From the NCBI GenBank assembly GCA_003313425.1, contig NHZP01000004.1:620001-684000 (forward strand): a stretch of 64,000 nucleotides of DNA. Direction: 5' to 3'. This document shows positions 46,169 through 57,438 of this stretch, piece by piece (position 1 is the stretch's first letter; each line of letters begins with the position of its first letter). Under the pieces are notes generated by a model that was not told the origin of the DNA, made no database searches, and saw only the letters and a program-made list of their open reading frames with translations. The position numbers and the translations under genes were made by a program. Source of the DNA: Pseudopyrenochaeta lycopersici. Lineage: Eukaryota > Ascomycota > Dothideomycetes > Pleosporales > Pseudopyrenochaetaceae.

Positions 46169-46203
46169 TTACCACTGGTGAGGTCCATTACCACTGGTGA
46201 GGT
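46169..46203. repeat. Perfect 16-bp direct repeat
   Basis: TTACCACTGGTGAGGT occurs at 46169-46184 and again at 46188-46203, a period of 19 bp. CACTGGTG inside it is a near-palindrome. It lies about 410 bp upstream of the SV2-like transporter start. Function is unknown. Confidence 0.7.
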
Positions 46204-47890
46204 GTGCCAAGTCCTACGCTTAAGGCGTCCGGTGACGTCTAGTTTGATTTTAAGCTTGCCCACCCGCTGCAAAGATGAACAAGCTTCGCGATTTCTGGTT
46301 CGCCCAGCCATCTTGGGCAAACGCTAAGTGGGCCGTAATAAATCTCGTTATTTGGGAGGGCACCTACTGGCCTTTTCTTAGGTGCCTCATGCCCTGTGAC
46401 GTTTTCGGGCGATGGTGGAGGTGCGATATCCGATTCAAGAGACTTTATCTGATAACATCTTCGATAGTTAAAGGGCATTAAATTTCCCTTGATCTATACA
46501 CACATCTTACACGCTGTGCACGCAATTCTTAATTTGCAAAAAAATTGTGGGTGGTGGCGATCAGAATTTTGCCCTGGAGCGACTGTGCAGCTCCAGCAAA
46601 TGCCGCTTACATTTTAACGCAACCCACCAACCCCACCATAACGCAATTATCTCTCGTACTGTGATACAACCTCCGGTTATTGAAGGCGGCTGCAAGCGGG
46701 ATCGGATCTTCCCAGTGTCAGTTGTCTCTGTGTGAATACGAGTCCGAAGAGTTTCTCGTTCAAGTGTGGTTAGTTTAATCGGTCCCCGAAAGAGGAACTC
46801 CATACAACGATTACCTTTGTGCAGGCATACAGTAAATTGAGATTCTGAGCTTTACACCAATTCTGCAACACTGGGGTCTGTGCCCTGGCGACTGTGGGAA
46901 CACGCCCCCTGGACCCTGGGAGTGGGGAAAGGAGTGTGCTCTGGACATCCGACCATCCCGTGAAAATGTTGTCCCGTGGCTTACACGGAGCGACTTGGAA
47001 TCCTACACACCCTACAGAGCCCTTGGGCCCTGGCGTCAAGCAACTTCTGTCAAGGAAAACGGGCCATGATACGCAGGAAAGGTACTTCCTTCTACGGTGT
47101 ACAAGTAGTACCATCTTATGGCAGTTTCCCTTCAGGTTCGGCCGTCACTTTCGAAGTACAAATAACTCGTGCACGTTGCCTACAGTGCATGTGAGAAGTT
47201 CAGCATTCATCATAGAACCAGCAAAGCCACATTTTCATCTATTTCTGTATGATTGACTTGAAAACGATGCCCTTCGTAAGAGATTTCTCTCTCGATATAT
47301 CATGCTAAATAGCAAATCACCGTAGCAATATCTAGAGTGAGTCGCCCTAGCGTGGTCACTAGCCCGACGCACTTAATCCCAGATCTGATCCGTCCCACCT
47401 ATATCAAAAATTGAGGAGGTGGACATATTTTCAAAGAGATTGTTCGCCAACAAGAGGTCTAAATCAAAACAATCCTGGTCTGAAATTGTCATCGAGGGTA
47501 GGAGATCCGCACCCGTACTTTTAGATTTGGAGACCAAGTCGGCTAGGGCGAAATCGGAAGGCCCTTAAATCAAAGACTTGAACGGCAAAAGTTTTGGAAG
47601 CCGGCCGATGTGCCTGCCTTTTGCCGTTTCTTTATTGGGGCATGCCGCACGAACTCAGGAGTGGCTTGCACAAATCTAACAAAGAAGCTGCACGACTATG
47701 CCGATGAGGTGCACAGGTTTGGACATGGTAGAGCAGCTTCGCTCATGTCCAGGTTTGGAAGCTGCAACACGAGGTCAGGTGCTTCTTTTCTTCTGCTGTG
47801 GACATCAATTCGCTTGTTCTGGAAAGATTGTAATGGGCATCTATAGCTGAAGAGATGTCTCATGGAAGTCGGGAAGTCTAGAGATTCAAC

Positions 47891-47917
47891 TCGGAACGGT
47901 CGGAATGCGATTCGGAA
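47891..47917 (+). promoter_or_regulatory. Three TCGGAA direct repeats upstream of aminotransferase
   Basis: TCGGAA occurs at 47891, 47900 and 47912, all in the same orientation, about 130-160 bp before the aminotransferase start codon. Spaced CGG triplets are the usual contact of Zn2Cys6 factors, and such a factor is encoded at 55307-57438. The link is inferred. Confidence 0.4.
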
Positions 47918-48047
47918 TGAACAGCGGGGTTGATCAGCAGTACACTCTAGTTCCGCCTCATTCAAGTTTAGGACAGCCTGTATTTGTGCAGTACGATCCT
48001 CTCTGCGGATAGTCGGTCATTCACAAACCTTGATTCCAGCTGCAACA

Positions 48048-49415
48048 ATGGCGCCATCCATAGTCAGCCCGTTACCTGCGGCGATTGCGGCGATCAAACT
48101 GAATGCAAAGAGCGGACACACTACCACTGAAGAGGCGATGCAAGCGGCAAAGTTACGATTTGTGGAGAGAAATCTTAAGAGTTTACAGCTGCATCAAGAT
48201 TCTACCAAAAGTTTGCCTGGTGGTAACACGAGAAGCGTGTTGCATACTGCTCCGTTCCCCGTGTTTTTGAAGAGTGGAAAGGAATACCATGTCACGTCTG
48301 AAGATGGGCATACTTATACGGATCTTGTTGGCGAATTCACCGCGGGGCTGTATGGTCACTCGCAGCCACTTATACAAGAAACGTTGATCGAAACTGTAAG
48401 GAATGTTGGACTTAATCTAGGTGGCATTACGACGTTGGAGACTCAGCACGCAGCTCTAATATGTTCGAGATTCAAACTTGATCTGATACGCTTCACGAAT
48501 TCCGGTACAGAAGCAAATCTTCATGCCATTGCAGGAGCGAAGCGCTTCACAGGGAAGAAAAAGATTGTCGTGTTTACGGGTGGCTACCATGGTGGCTGCT
48601 ACAGTTTTCCTGAGGACCAACCAGCTGAAAATTGCGTAGACCGGGACGACTGGATTGTTGCAGAGTACAATGACATTGAAGACACGAAGAAAAAGATTGA
48701 GGAATCCGATAATGTAGCTGCAGTGCTACTGGAGGGTATGCAGGGAAGGGGTCCATGTCTTGTGGGCACACGTGAGTTCCTGCATCAGGTGCAAGAATCG
48801 GCAAGAAAGACTGGTGCCGTACTCATATTGGACGAGGTACAAACGAGCCGCTTGGCCCCTGGGGGTTTGCAGGAGCTTGAAAATTTGAAGCCGGATATCA
48901 CGACTCTAGGCAAGTTTCTCGGCGGAGGCATTGCATTCGGAGCTTTTGGGGGCCGAGAAGACATCATGCGCCTTTACGATCCTCGAGAACCGAACTCCCT
49001 TGGCCACTCTGGCACCTTCAATAACAACACTCTTGGTATGGCTGCAGGCTATATAGGACTTTCAAAAGTATACACACCCGAAGTATGCCAGGAGTTCAGC
49101 GCGATGGGAAACGAGCTTCGCCGGTCCCTCCAGGACCTAACACAGGGCACAAAGATGACTGTCACTGGCCTGGGGACTATTATGGGTATCCATTTCCTGA
49201 ATGATGGGAGGAAGGAGCTGAAGAGTTTCAGGGACCGCAGTGAGGATGCTAACCTAAGGCGGCTGTTCTGGTTCGAAATGATGGAAGATGGCTTCTGGAT
49301 TACGGAGCGTGGAAGCCTGGCACTTATCTTGGGCACACCTTCGGATGAGTTGGGTAGGTTTGTGGAATGTGTGGGGAAATTTTTGGAGAGACATCGAGAT
49401 TTGGTGACTCTCTGA
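48048..49415 (+). CDS. Class III aminotransferase, glutamate-1-semialdehyde aminomutase-like
   Basis: PLP-dependent fold-type I enzyme; a single exon of 455 aa starting MAPSIVSPLPAAIAAIKLNA. Visible motifs are SLPGGNTRSVLHTAPFP near the N-terminus (typical of GSA-aminomutase relatives), phosphate-binding SGTEAN (152-157), GGYHGG (178-183), DEVQ (262-265) contacting the pyridine ring, and the Schiff-base lysine in TTLGKFLGGG (Lys about 289). Fungi make 5-aminolaevulinate by the Shemin route, so a haem role is unlikely. Transamination or aminomutation of an amino acid or amino-polyol intermediate is more plausible. Neighbours are an SV2-like carrier, an acyl-CoA dehydrogenase and a Zn2Cys6 regulator, which suggests a small catabolic or specialised-metabolism group. 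Length is as expected for the family. Confidence 0.9.
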   Translation: MAPSIVSPLPAAIAAIKLNAKSGHTTTEEAMQAAKLRFVERNLKSLQLHQDSTKSLPGGNTRSVLHTAPFPVFLKSGKEYHVTSEDGHTYTDLVGEFTAGLYGHSQPLIQETLIETVRNVGLNLGGITTLETQHAALICSRFKLDLIRFTNSGTEANLHAIAGAKRFTGKKKIVVFTGGYHGGCYSFPEDQPAENCVDRDDWIVAEYNDIEDTKKKIEESDNVAAVLLEGMQGRGPCLVGTREFLHQVQESARKTGAVLILDEVQTSRLAPGGLQELENLKPDITTLGKFLGGGIAFGAFGGREDIMRLYDPREPNSLGHSGTFNNNTLGMAAGYIGLSKVYTPEVCQEFSAMGNELRRSLQDLTQGTKMTVTGLGTIMGIHFLNDGRKELKSFRDRSEDANLRRLFWFEMMEDGFWITERGSLALILGTPSDELGRFVECVGKFLERHRDLVTL

Positions 49416-50290
49416 GCACTGTTGTTTTGATGTCTATTCTGCTAGGTCCAGGCGTCGCAGCTGACACCGTGCATTTTGTCAAATTGGAGGCACAAAATTG
49501 TATTGAAATAACATTTGCTACTCTTTGGGTGAGCCCCCAATATAATTTATCCTGTGTGACTACGTGAATTATACGTTCACTGATCCGGGGTGGCAAGGAC
49601 CTAAGAGACTATGTCAATTTCAACGATTCAAATCTCACCCATACGACCGTCTCATCTACATGGTTCTTAATCTCCTTTCCAAATACGCATTACTCAGATG
49701 TTTCTGATTAATACCCTGCTGGGACCTCGGGATACTCTCTTAGCTAACGACGAAAGACGGCTTCAATTATCAAAGAGAGAAGGGGCTCACGCAACTTTCG
49801 TCTGGTTCAGAAGCGCAAGAATTGGCATTAACTGAGACATTACGAAAATTCATAAACCAAGCCAGAACATGGCGATATTTTGAGTTCTTTATTATCATAT
49901 TTCTACCCGTTGTGCCGGTGTCATATCAAGCTGGATTTTGCACGACTACAAACCATGGACGTCGGATGGTCAGTATAGGCCACAAAAGCTTCGGCACATC
50001 TCGCACTTATCAGGGAGGAATTGTCAAGATTGCTGCAAATACTCAGGCGGCCATTGAGTTGGGTTGCGCCAAGCCGCTCTTCTGCTTCTTGCTTAGGTTG
50101 AGCTTTGCGGGGAAGTACTGGTAGGCGACTCACCTCCGACGACACAGCTTCGGCCAACATTTGCCAGCTTCCGAGGATGTATCTCGATATTGGATTACAA
50201 CCAAGATGGCTGACCATTATATATTCTTTAATCCTGGCTGACCGCCAATACTTACATTAAGCTTACCCTATAGCTATATAGCATAACATC
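49416..50290. other. Acyl-CoA dehydrogenase promoter region
   Basis: 875 bp between two plus-strand genes. No gene is seen. One TTCCGA (complement of TCGGAA) lies at 50169-50174, about 120 bp before the acyl-CoA dehydrogenase start. Confidence 0.5.
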
Positions 50291-51795
50291 ATGCCTACTG
50301 CATCTCAGAGGATCCCTGTCGCAGTGCGGCCTTTGGTCAGCGAGCGCGCTAGAAAGACTTTGGATATTGTACGTGGATATTCCTTTTGAATCTGAGGCTT
50401 GAGGCTTATGAAAAGTCAGGTCGAGAAATTTGTGAACGAAGAATGCCTCCCAGCTGATCCAGTCTACGCTGCGCAACTCGGCACCGGCGACCAACGCTGG
50501 TCTTATCCACCTATAATGGAAGACCTGAAAGCCAAGGCCAAGGCCCTCGGCCTTTGGAACATGTTTCTTGCCAAAGGCCACTATAAGGAAGGTGCTGGCT
50601 TCACCAACCTGGAGTACGGGCTCATGTGCGAGCAATTTGGACGCACACGCACCGCGTCCGAAGCAACAAACAATGCAGCGCCTGACACTGGCAATATGGA
50701 ATTGTTAGCGAAGTACGGAAGCGAAAGTCAAAAGGAGAAGTGGCTGGGCCCATTGCTGAGGCAGGAGATTCGAAGCTGTTATGTTATGACAGAGCCAGAT
50801 ACTGCGAGTAGCGATGCGACGAATGTGCAGTTGAGTATCAAGAGGAATGGCGACTCCTATGTGCTCAATGGCCAAGTACGTGAAGGTATCCAGAGCCGAG
50901 TAGCATGATTCAGAGTTCTGACATTTGGACAGAAATGGTGGATTAGCGGTGCTGGAGATCCTCGATGCAAAGTCTATATTGTCTTGGGCAAGACAAATCC
51001 AAATCATCCGGATAAGTACAAGCAGCAGTCTATGATCATTGTGCCGGCCGACTCACCCGGCATCGAGGTGAAGCGTATGCTATCCGTATACGGCTATGAT
51101 GATGCTCCGCATGGCCATGCTCACCTCGTGTTCAAGAATGTCCGAGTACCAGCGGAGAACATGGTCCTAGGTGAGGGCAGGGGATTTGAGATTATGCAGG
51201 GTCGCATGGGACCTGGCCGTATTCATCACGCGATGCGATCCATCGGAGCTGTGTGCACCCCTTTGCCCAGTTTTCATTGCAGGTTACTAACCTCTCGTAG
51301 GCTGAGGAAGCACTCCGCTGGCTCCTGACCCGCGCAAACGCCGAGCATAAGAAACCCTTTGGCAAGCTTCTTTCCCAGCAGGGTGTGATTCTACAGTGGA
51401 TTGCCAAATCGCGCATCGAAATCGATGCCGCGCGACTCATTGTCTTGAACGCTGCGGCCGCGATTGATGCTGGTGACGCTAAATCCGCCCTTGCCGACAT
51501 CGCACAGGCCAAGATCCTCGTGCCGAACATGGCCCTCGATGTGATCGACAGGGCCGTGCAGGTTCATGGAGCACAAGGAATTTGCCAGGACACACCGCTG
51601 GCGCAGATGTGGGCCCATGTACGCACTGTGAGAATTGCAGATGGGCCGGACGAGGCGCATCTAGAGCAACTAGGGAAGCGGGAGAACAAGAACGCAGCAG
51701 ACGCGGCAGCGTTGTTACAAAGACAGATGGACGAGACAAAACGATTGTTCAAGAAGTATGGGACGAAGGAGGTGGGACCTTTGTCTCGACTATAA
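50291..51795 (+). CDS. Acyl-CoA dehydrogenase (ACAD10/11-like)
   Basis: FAD enzyme oxidising the alpha-beta bond of an acyl-CoA, probably peroxisomal or mitochondrial. Exons are 50291-50368, 50420-50875, 50933-51250 and 51301-51795; all introns are phase 0, giving 448 aa. Joins restore [36 protein letters not shown] and [18 protein letters not shown]. Landmarks are [20 protein letters not shown], the flavin-contact stretch [41 protein letters not shown] and [19 protein letters not shown] at the C-terminal domain. This set matches long-chain enzymes of the ACAD10/11 group common in fungi. The C-terminus ends PLSRL; the last three residues SRL may act as a PTS1-like peroxisomal signal. Confidence 0.92.
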
Positions 51796-52220
51796 AGCGT
51801 ACTAAAGATTGACATCTGCACGCGTCCAAATCGCACAGCAGGCAAAATCTCGGCAACGCAAACCACTGTAGATATATACAAACCTGCTATTCATAGCGAA
51901 AATATGATGGATCATATCTCGTAGGAGACTTTTGGTACCTGTTGAATCTGCACTGATGTTAGGGGAATGAAGCGTCATTGTGTAAGTTTAGGTTGCTCAA
52001 TATCTACCAAATGGCGCCCAAAATGTCTTAATTGGCAGGGGTTTTCATGCGCGAATGATGATCACCAATATGCGTTGCCATCGATATAGCATGCGTGCTT
52101 ACGCATTATCGGTCCGCACGTGTGGAGAGAGTTTCAACTCTCAGCTGAGCTGCGCCTTTCCTCACTTCAATCTCACTTCTTTCATCATATACTCGTCTTC
52201 GGCCAGCCACGTCGTTTATA
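51796..52220. other. Promoter region of paraoxonase-like gene
   Basis: 425 bp between two plus-strand genes with no coding signal. It should hold the upstream 3' end and the next promoter. Confidence 0.5.
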
Positions 52221-53535
52221 ATGGCACGACGATCTATTGTAAGGCAACTGAGTATTAACTAATTCAATATCACCTAACTTATCTATAGTATCTCATCGCA
52301 CTTGCTGTCCTAGCGCCCTATCTGTACGACCGGTACATTGCGCTTTCAGGCATTGTAGCAAACAGGCCCGGCAACTTGCAGAAGATCTATAACATCAAGA
52401 GCCATGAAGTAAAATTTCAGAGTAAAATTCGCAATTGCGAAGATGTGCTGCTTGAAGAGGGCATGGGAATCGCGTTCTTGAGCTGTGATCCTGGACGGGA
52501 TAGATGGAATACAGTCATGGTAAGCCTCGGCAAAGCCCATGATCTTCCGATCACATTTGAAAGAGAACGTGATGATAAGCCAAATCAGGAAAGCTGAAAC
52601 TGGATTAGGGAACTTTTTTGCCTCCCGCTGGCGGACAAGCTGGCATTAACGATGGGAGAATCTGGATTTACGACTATTCCACCCCGTCGCTTCCGGACGA
52701 AGAGGCCCTCAAACCCCTCACGCTGACCAACTTTATCTCTGCGGACCTGCATCCTCTGGGCATCGAATTTGACGCCTCAACTTCGACACTCTACGTGATC
52801 AATCATTCCCGTAACTCCGGCTCCGTCATTGAGGTTTTCCAAGCCGACGTTCCCGGTGCAGTCGCGAACCACGTGCTGACTTTCAAGCACCCACTGATCC
52901 AGACGCCAAACTCTATCCACTCCCTGGGAGACGGCAAATTGCTGGTGACGAATGATCACTATCTTCGCGCCGCCATATCACCTCTGCTATCCAAGGTTGA
53001 AACATTTACAGGTATTCCAGGAGGTTCTGTCGTGTATACAGACATCCGCAACCCGCAAGATACGAAGACGCTCGCGCGTGTTCCATTTGCTAACGGCCTT
53101 GTAATGCTAAACGCGACAACCGTCGCTGTGGCTTCCTCAGCCAAGCCTGGGGTCTACCTATATACCTTAAACTCCGGTGATCACACTCTTGCTTTCCAGA
53201 AAATCGTGCGCACACCTGCCAGTGCGGACAACCTTTCTGTCGACTCCAACGGGAAGCTGCTCATTGCAGGCCATCCATTTGCACCGAGTTTGATGAAGGT
53301 CAGCCAAGGGAGGGCGGATTGCGATCTCGAGGGCAGCGAGGAACAGAAGAAGGCATGTGAGTGCACCGCGCCGAGTTGGGTGGGGGAGTGGAGTGAGGAA
53401 GGGGGACTCAGGGCGATATACCAGGATAGTGGAGAAGAATTTTGCAGTAGCAGTACATTTGCGAGGGATGTGGGAAGAGGGGTAGGTATTGTCAGTGGGC
53501 TGTATGAGAGAGGTATCCTACTGGTCAAGGAGTGA
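52221..53535 (+). CDS. Paraoxonase/arylesterase-like (SMP-30 type beta-propeller) protein
   Basis: Predicted calcium-dependent lactonase or esterase with a six-bladed beta-propeller. Exons are 52221-52238 (18 nt, MARRSI), 52289-52519 and 52609-53535, giving 391 aa. Both introns are phase 0; joins give ARRSIYLIALAVLAPYLYDR and RWNTVMGTFLPPAGGQ. The N-terminus is an uncleaved-signal-like hydrophobic helix, as in animal paraoxonases. Family landmarks are NCEDVLLEEGMGIAFLSCDP (Glu and Asp candidates for calcium), LHPLGIEFDASTSTLYVINH and TPNSIHSLGDGKLLVTND, which correspond to the paraoxonase calcium and active-site blades. It ends ERGILLVKE. The substrate is unknown. The 18-nt first exon is inferred from the only suitable ATG and good splice sites. 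Confidence 0.85.
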
Positions 53536-53734
53536 TTTGAATCCACAATAGCTAACGAGCCGTCATATTTATCTCTTGTGGGAATGTTCACAGTCGTTTC
53601 AGGATTGAGCGTCTATCTTATCATTATCGCGCAGCGTAGACCGAGATCCCATTCACTGGTACTTACGGGCCGCTCTCTGTGATGCATGAGAAATTTCCAA
53701 CATCACCAAATCTGCTATCCACTTAATCCTCTTC

Positions 53735-54817
53735 TCATTTCAAATCATCAAACGTCCTGTCCCCGTTCCCCTTACCCCTTCCGCCCGCCTTCGGCTTCAA
53801 GTTTAGCCTCAGTTTCAAGGTCAACTTAATAGGCTGCTTCTTCTCTTCCTGCTTACAGCTCTGCTCCTGCTCCCTTGTCCACGGCAGATAGCTCCATCTC
53901 CTACCAGGCCCTTGCTCTTTCAGCGCGTTATCATCAATGCATTCAGATCCATGGATGCGATAGCGTCCAAACCCATCGTAACATGTATATTGGCTTGAAC
54001 GCAAGGACAACCTGTCTCTCAATTCAACCTTGAGCTCACCGCTGGATTGTACGACCACGACTTCCGCCTTTCCTGGGACGGTAGCGACATGATCAACGGA
54101 GTGAAACTTGGACGGAAGGTGGCTAACGTATGTTGATGGGTCGAGCATATAGCGTCCTTGTCCTGACGGCTGCGGCTCGGGGTAGAGCGGGCGATTTGGC
54201 GGTACTATATGTGTCAGTGAAGTCAGAGGGTTACGAATAGATAGTTTGAGGTGCATACCATATGGCGCACCAGACTCATCTCGTGGGAGTCCCAGAGATA
54301 TGAGCCTGATTTGCTCTTCGCCAAGAAAGTCAAATGGCACACCGTACATATCGCAGTAGTATCTCCAATGATCCCAGCTCTTGATATAGGCCGGTGGCAC
54401 ATCTTGCGCCCGCCTCATTCTTCGAGTGTAGTACTGTTTTCCCTGATTTGTCTGAGGTATGCGCTCAGTGACTACATTTGGCGGATTCTGCAAAGTCCAA
54501 AATCTTTCAGAGAAGGGCTCCTGCTGGAACCATGAAGGACGCCAATGAAGAGTTTCGTTTTCATTGAAGCTGGTGAGTAGTAAGAGATCTTGCTGCAAGT
54601 ATCTGAGTTGCGGATCAGCATCTACCATTGCCTGAGTGAGATTTATTGGTATATGGATCGTGTATTGATTTGCTACGGGCTCAGAAACTAATGGCTTGAT
54701 CTCAGATGGGGCCACGTCAGGTGGTGTTCTTTCGCCCGGCTCCAAAATCGTGGGGTCTTGTGTCATTGAAGTTGGCGTTGCTTGTTCCGAATTAAGCAGC
54801 ACATTGCAGTGCTTCAT
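53735..54817 (-). CDS. Protein of unknown function
   Basis: I do not recognise this protein. Proposed exons are 54817-54259 and 54204-53735, giving 342 aa. The first ATG in the open frame is at 54817 (MKHCNVLLNSEQATP); the frame is open upstream without ATG. The suggested 54-nt intron (GTATGC...ATATAG, CTGAC branch point) is a multiple of three and has no stop, so an unspliced 360-aa form is equally readable. The middle is Trp/Tyr-rich (LHWRPSWFQQEPFSERFWTL; YIKSWDHWRYYCDMYGVPFD; YTCYDGFGRYRIHG), which suggests a folded domain. The C-terminus is strongly basic (KLTLKLRLNLKPKAGGRGKG). No signal peptide or membrane helix is visible. Confidence 0.65.
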   Translation of the reverse strand: MKHCNVLLNSEQATPTSMTQDPTILEPGERTPPDVAPSEIKPLVSEPVANQYTIHIPINLTQAMVDADPQLRYLQQDLLLLTSFNENETLHWRPSWFQQEPFSERFWTLQNPPNVVTERIPQTNQGKQYYTRRMRRAQDVPPAYIKSWDHWRYYCDMYGVPFDFLGEEQIRLISLGLPRDESGAPYGMHLKLSIRNPLTSLTHIVPPNRPLYPEPQPSGQGRYMLDPSTYVSHLPSKFHSVDHVATVPGKAEVVVVQSSGELKVELRDRLSLRSSQYTCYDGFGRYRIHGSECIDDNALKEQGPGRRWSYLPWTREQEQSCKQEEKKQPIKLTLKLRLNLKPKAGGRGKGNGDRTFDDLK

Positions 54818-55306
54818 AGTCGCTCGTATACAGAGCTCTTTTACCGAAGAATGTGCGCGGCAAGACGTTTCTCGGGAATCAGAAAAGGCTGGAGAGTGCT
54901 TGGGCAAGGAGAGTCCAGTATTCTTTAAATAGCTGCAGTGGGGTGTTATGGAAATGGGGAGCGGTGAGTCGTTGTTTGCTTTCCCTTTCACTGAGACTGA
55001 GCGTTGATCTAGCAATCACAAGAGAATTATCACGGGACCATGCAAGAGACGGGTATCTGCAGTTTGCGAAGCGCAGAGAAATAATCAATGCCCATCCGGA
55101 TTGTATTGTTTCGGTAATATTTTACAGTTCGCGTGATAATAGTAACATGCTATTGTGACCGTTCGATTGTGAAAGTCAACTTGGTTCTAATCAAACCCAG
55201 ATTCTGAAAAGCTTCGATGTATACTGCGCCCTCTGAACGATAGAGTTTAGTGTCGGGGAGGTGCCTGGCACAAGTTTAAAAGGATTTTACTTTTCGACGA
55301 AGATCA
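54818..55306. other. Short intergenic region
   Basis: 489 bp between two minus-strand genes, holding the upstream region of the unknown gene and the 3' end of the regulator gene. Plus-strand frames here have no support. Confidence 0.5.
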
Positions 55307-57438
55307 TCAAAAAGGTTCGGTTTGCCAGAAGTCGAGGTTCGTAGGTGCCCCCTGGCCCAGGAATGTCTCGTCGAAGCCAAAGCCATATGATCCAATCAAG
55401 TCATACATATTGTACTCATTTGTAGTATCCACATTTTCGTAATTCCCATTTGTAGCTGTGTTGATTGAGGCTACGTCTTGCGGTATAGGGTGGTCATATG
55501 CTGGATAGGGTTGAACGGCGGAGGTTGAAGGTGTTCCAGTTACATCCAGACGCTTCAAGAGGTCATTAATACCGTGGACAATATGCCTAATTAGATGTTT
55601 TTCGTTTAGGTTCTCCGCAACTTTCGCAAGGAAGCTCGCCGATCTTCTCGAAAGAGACAACACCTGGTTGATGTTGAAGTTGAGTCCCAACCCGATGGGT
55701 TCTGTCGCCAGTTCTGGAGACCGCGCTTGTGTCACACCACCCCAAGTCTTAGCCATCTTGAGTAAAAATGTAGCACTGAAGGCGACCATGGTGTGCGTGA
55801 ATATGGGCACGGCAGTCATTGCCCTCCTGAGGTCGGGTTCCTCGAAAATGAGTGTGAGAGTGCTCGTGGCAGCAGTAATCGCAATGTTTGCAGCTTCGCG
55901 CCTATCATAAGAAAGTGACTCGGATGTTGCGGCGCGAGGCGGGGGCAGGGCACGAAGTGCGAGTGAGTTCAGCTGGAATCGGGCAAAGTGATAGTACAGC
56001 ACCACACCCTTAGATGGATATGAACCAATGACAGGGCTATCAGCGGACCTTGCTTGCCAGGCAAGTCGCCATTGCTCAATTGCAAAATTGAAGAGGCGTA
56101 GCTGTTGGAAATCCGGCTCTGTCAAGGGCTGCTCAGGATCACTTCCGTAGGCAATGTATGCTTCAGTGAGAATCTTGAATAGCGTGATCTGCGCACCCAG
56201 CCTTATATCACCCGGCTTAGTCTTCGGACTTTCCAGAAAGTGCTCAACGTTTTTGATGGCCACGTCTTCGTGGATGATTGGTGGCCTTCCGTAAGCAATA
56301 CTGAACTGATGCTCGCAAACGTACAGCGCGTACCACAGCCGAACGTTATCGCGCTGATCTTCATGGCCTCGAACAAGCTTTTGGAAGGATTGATGTAGGT
56401 TCATCTCGACAGCGCTCCGTACAGCGAGGCCAGACAGCTTCCAACTCAAATTTGGAAGATAGAACGCGGCCAAAGCGAGTGCTCGAATATCATCTAGATT
56501 GTTTGGACGAGCCAGACAGGCACTGTAAGTCAGCGATACAAAGATGTTGTAACATTTTAACAGCGATTCGTTTCGGCCAGGGGTATGTAGTGCAGAGATT
56601 ACAAGAACGGCCGCGGTCAGAAGCGTAGATTGGCGGCGCACTGCATCGAGAGAATCGTAAGGGAACAGTACACCTGCCCAAAGATACAGGCGGATATCTT
56701 GCATGTACCGCTTGAAGAGGTCCTCAGCTTCCACCAAAGTTACAATTCCTTGAGCGATGAAGTCTTCTTCCACTGAATTCGACTTTGGCATCCACCGGAC
56801 GCTGCTTCGAAGGTTTCGGATCTTAGTAAGGTCATAGAGGCTTCTCATGGGCGCCGTGACGAGGCTAGACTCTTCGCCAGACTCGGGCTCGATTGAGGTA
56901 TCTCGGGTCATGTCCATAGGGGGAGGGACTACCAGCGTAGTGTGGCCATTTTCAGAGACAACATTGGCTGGGCTGATGATCAAGGTTTGTCCGGATGGGG
57001 AATGTGGGGATGATTCCTTGAGGTGACCGAGATCCGGTAGCTTATTATGCTGGAGAAGACGCTCTACCGCAGAACGCAGTAGAAGTAGCTCTGCAGTGGC
57101 ACTGGCTTTCCAACTGCATTAATTAGCAGAGTGGCCATTAAACATTGTCCGAGCGACTCACGAAGCGTCTTCATCCAGAAGACGTTGGTTAAGATTGTAA
57201 GGGACACAATCGGTACCGCTTCGTAAGCATTTCGCACATTTGGTCTCATTGTCGACAGGCTCGCACTTGATCTTGTGCCGCTTGCACTCGGCACCTATCG
57301 TTACTTCAGCAAGTCGCGTCACGAGACGAATCCTGGGATCTTACAAGCTCTTATTCTCGGAGTGCGTGGTGGAGCAGGTCGGCGCCCGTCCTCGTGTTCG
57401 GCATCTTCGCTCGGACGCTTCAAAGGCGACATCTCCAT
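55307..57438 (-). CDS. Zn2Cys6 fungal transcription factor
   Basis: DNA-binding regulator of the fungal binuclear zinc cluster class. Exons in coding order are 57438-57345, 57294-57162 and 57113-55307, giving 677 aa. Joins complete the zinc cluster: T|GT supplies its first cysteine and TC|T gives DASWKASA. The cluster is C32-x2-C35-x6-C42-x8-C51-x2-C54-x6-C61 with the basic stretch KRHKIKCEP. A short heptad-like helix follows (ELLLLRSAVERLLQHNKLPD), which may dimerise. The central fungal-specific domain spans about residues 210-550, with the typical YLPNLSWKLSGLAVRSAVEM and RLWYALYVCEHQFSIAYGRP. It lies next to several metabolic genes that it may control, and CGG-type repeats precede the aminotransferase. 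It is divergent from the CorA-like gene. Confidence 0.9.

Larger units (their letters stand above)
45761..48047. other. 2.3 kb divergent intergenic region
   Basis: This lies between the SV2-like transporter (-) and the aminotransferase (+). It must hold both promoters. Frames such as 46275-46481 and 46894-47256 have no domain or splice support. A short direct repeat (46169-46203) and a TCGGAA triplet cluster (47891-47917) are listed separately. Confidence 0.5.

Noticed and set aside
46275..46481. 68-codon Trp-rich plus-strand frame
   Set aside because: Starts with ATG but is short, unlike any known protein I can recall, and lies in a promoter-type interval.
46894..47256. 120-codon plus-strand frame
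   Set aside because: No ATG at its start, no domain, and no neighbouring exon could be joined to it.
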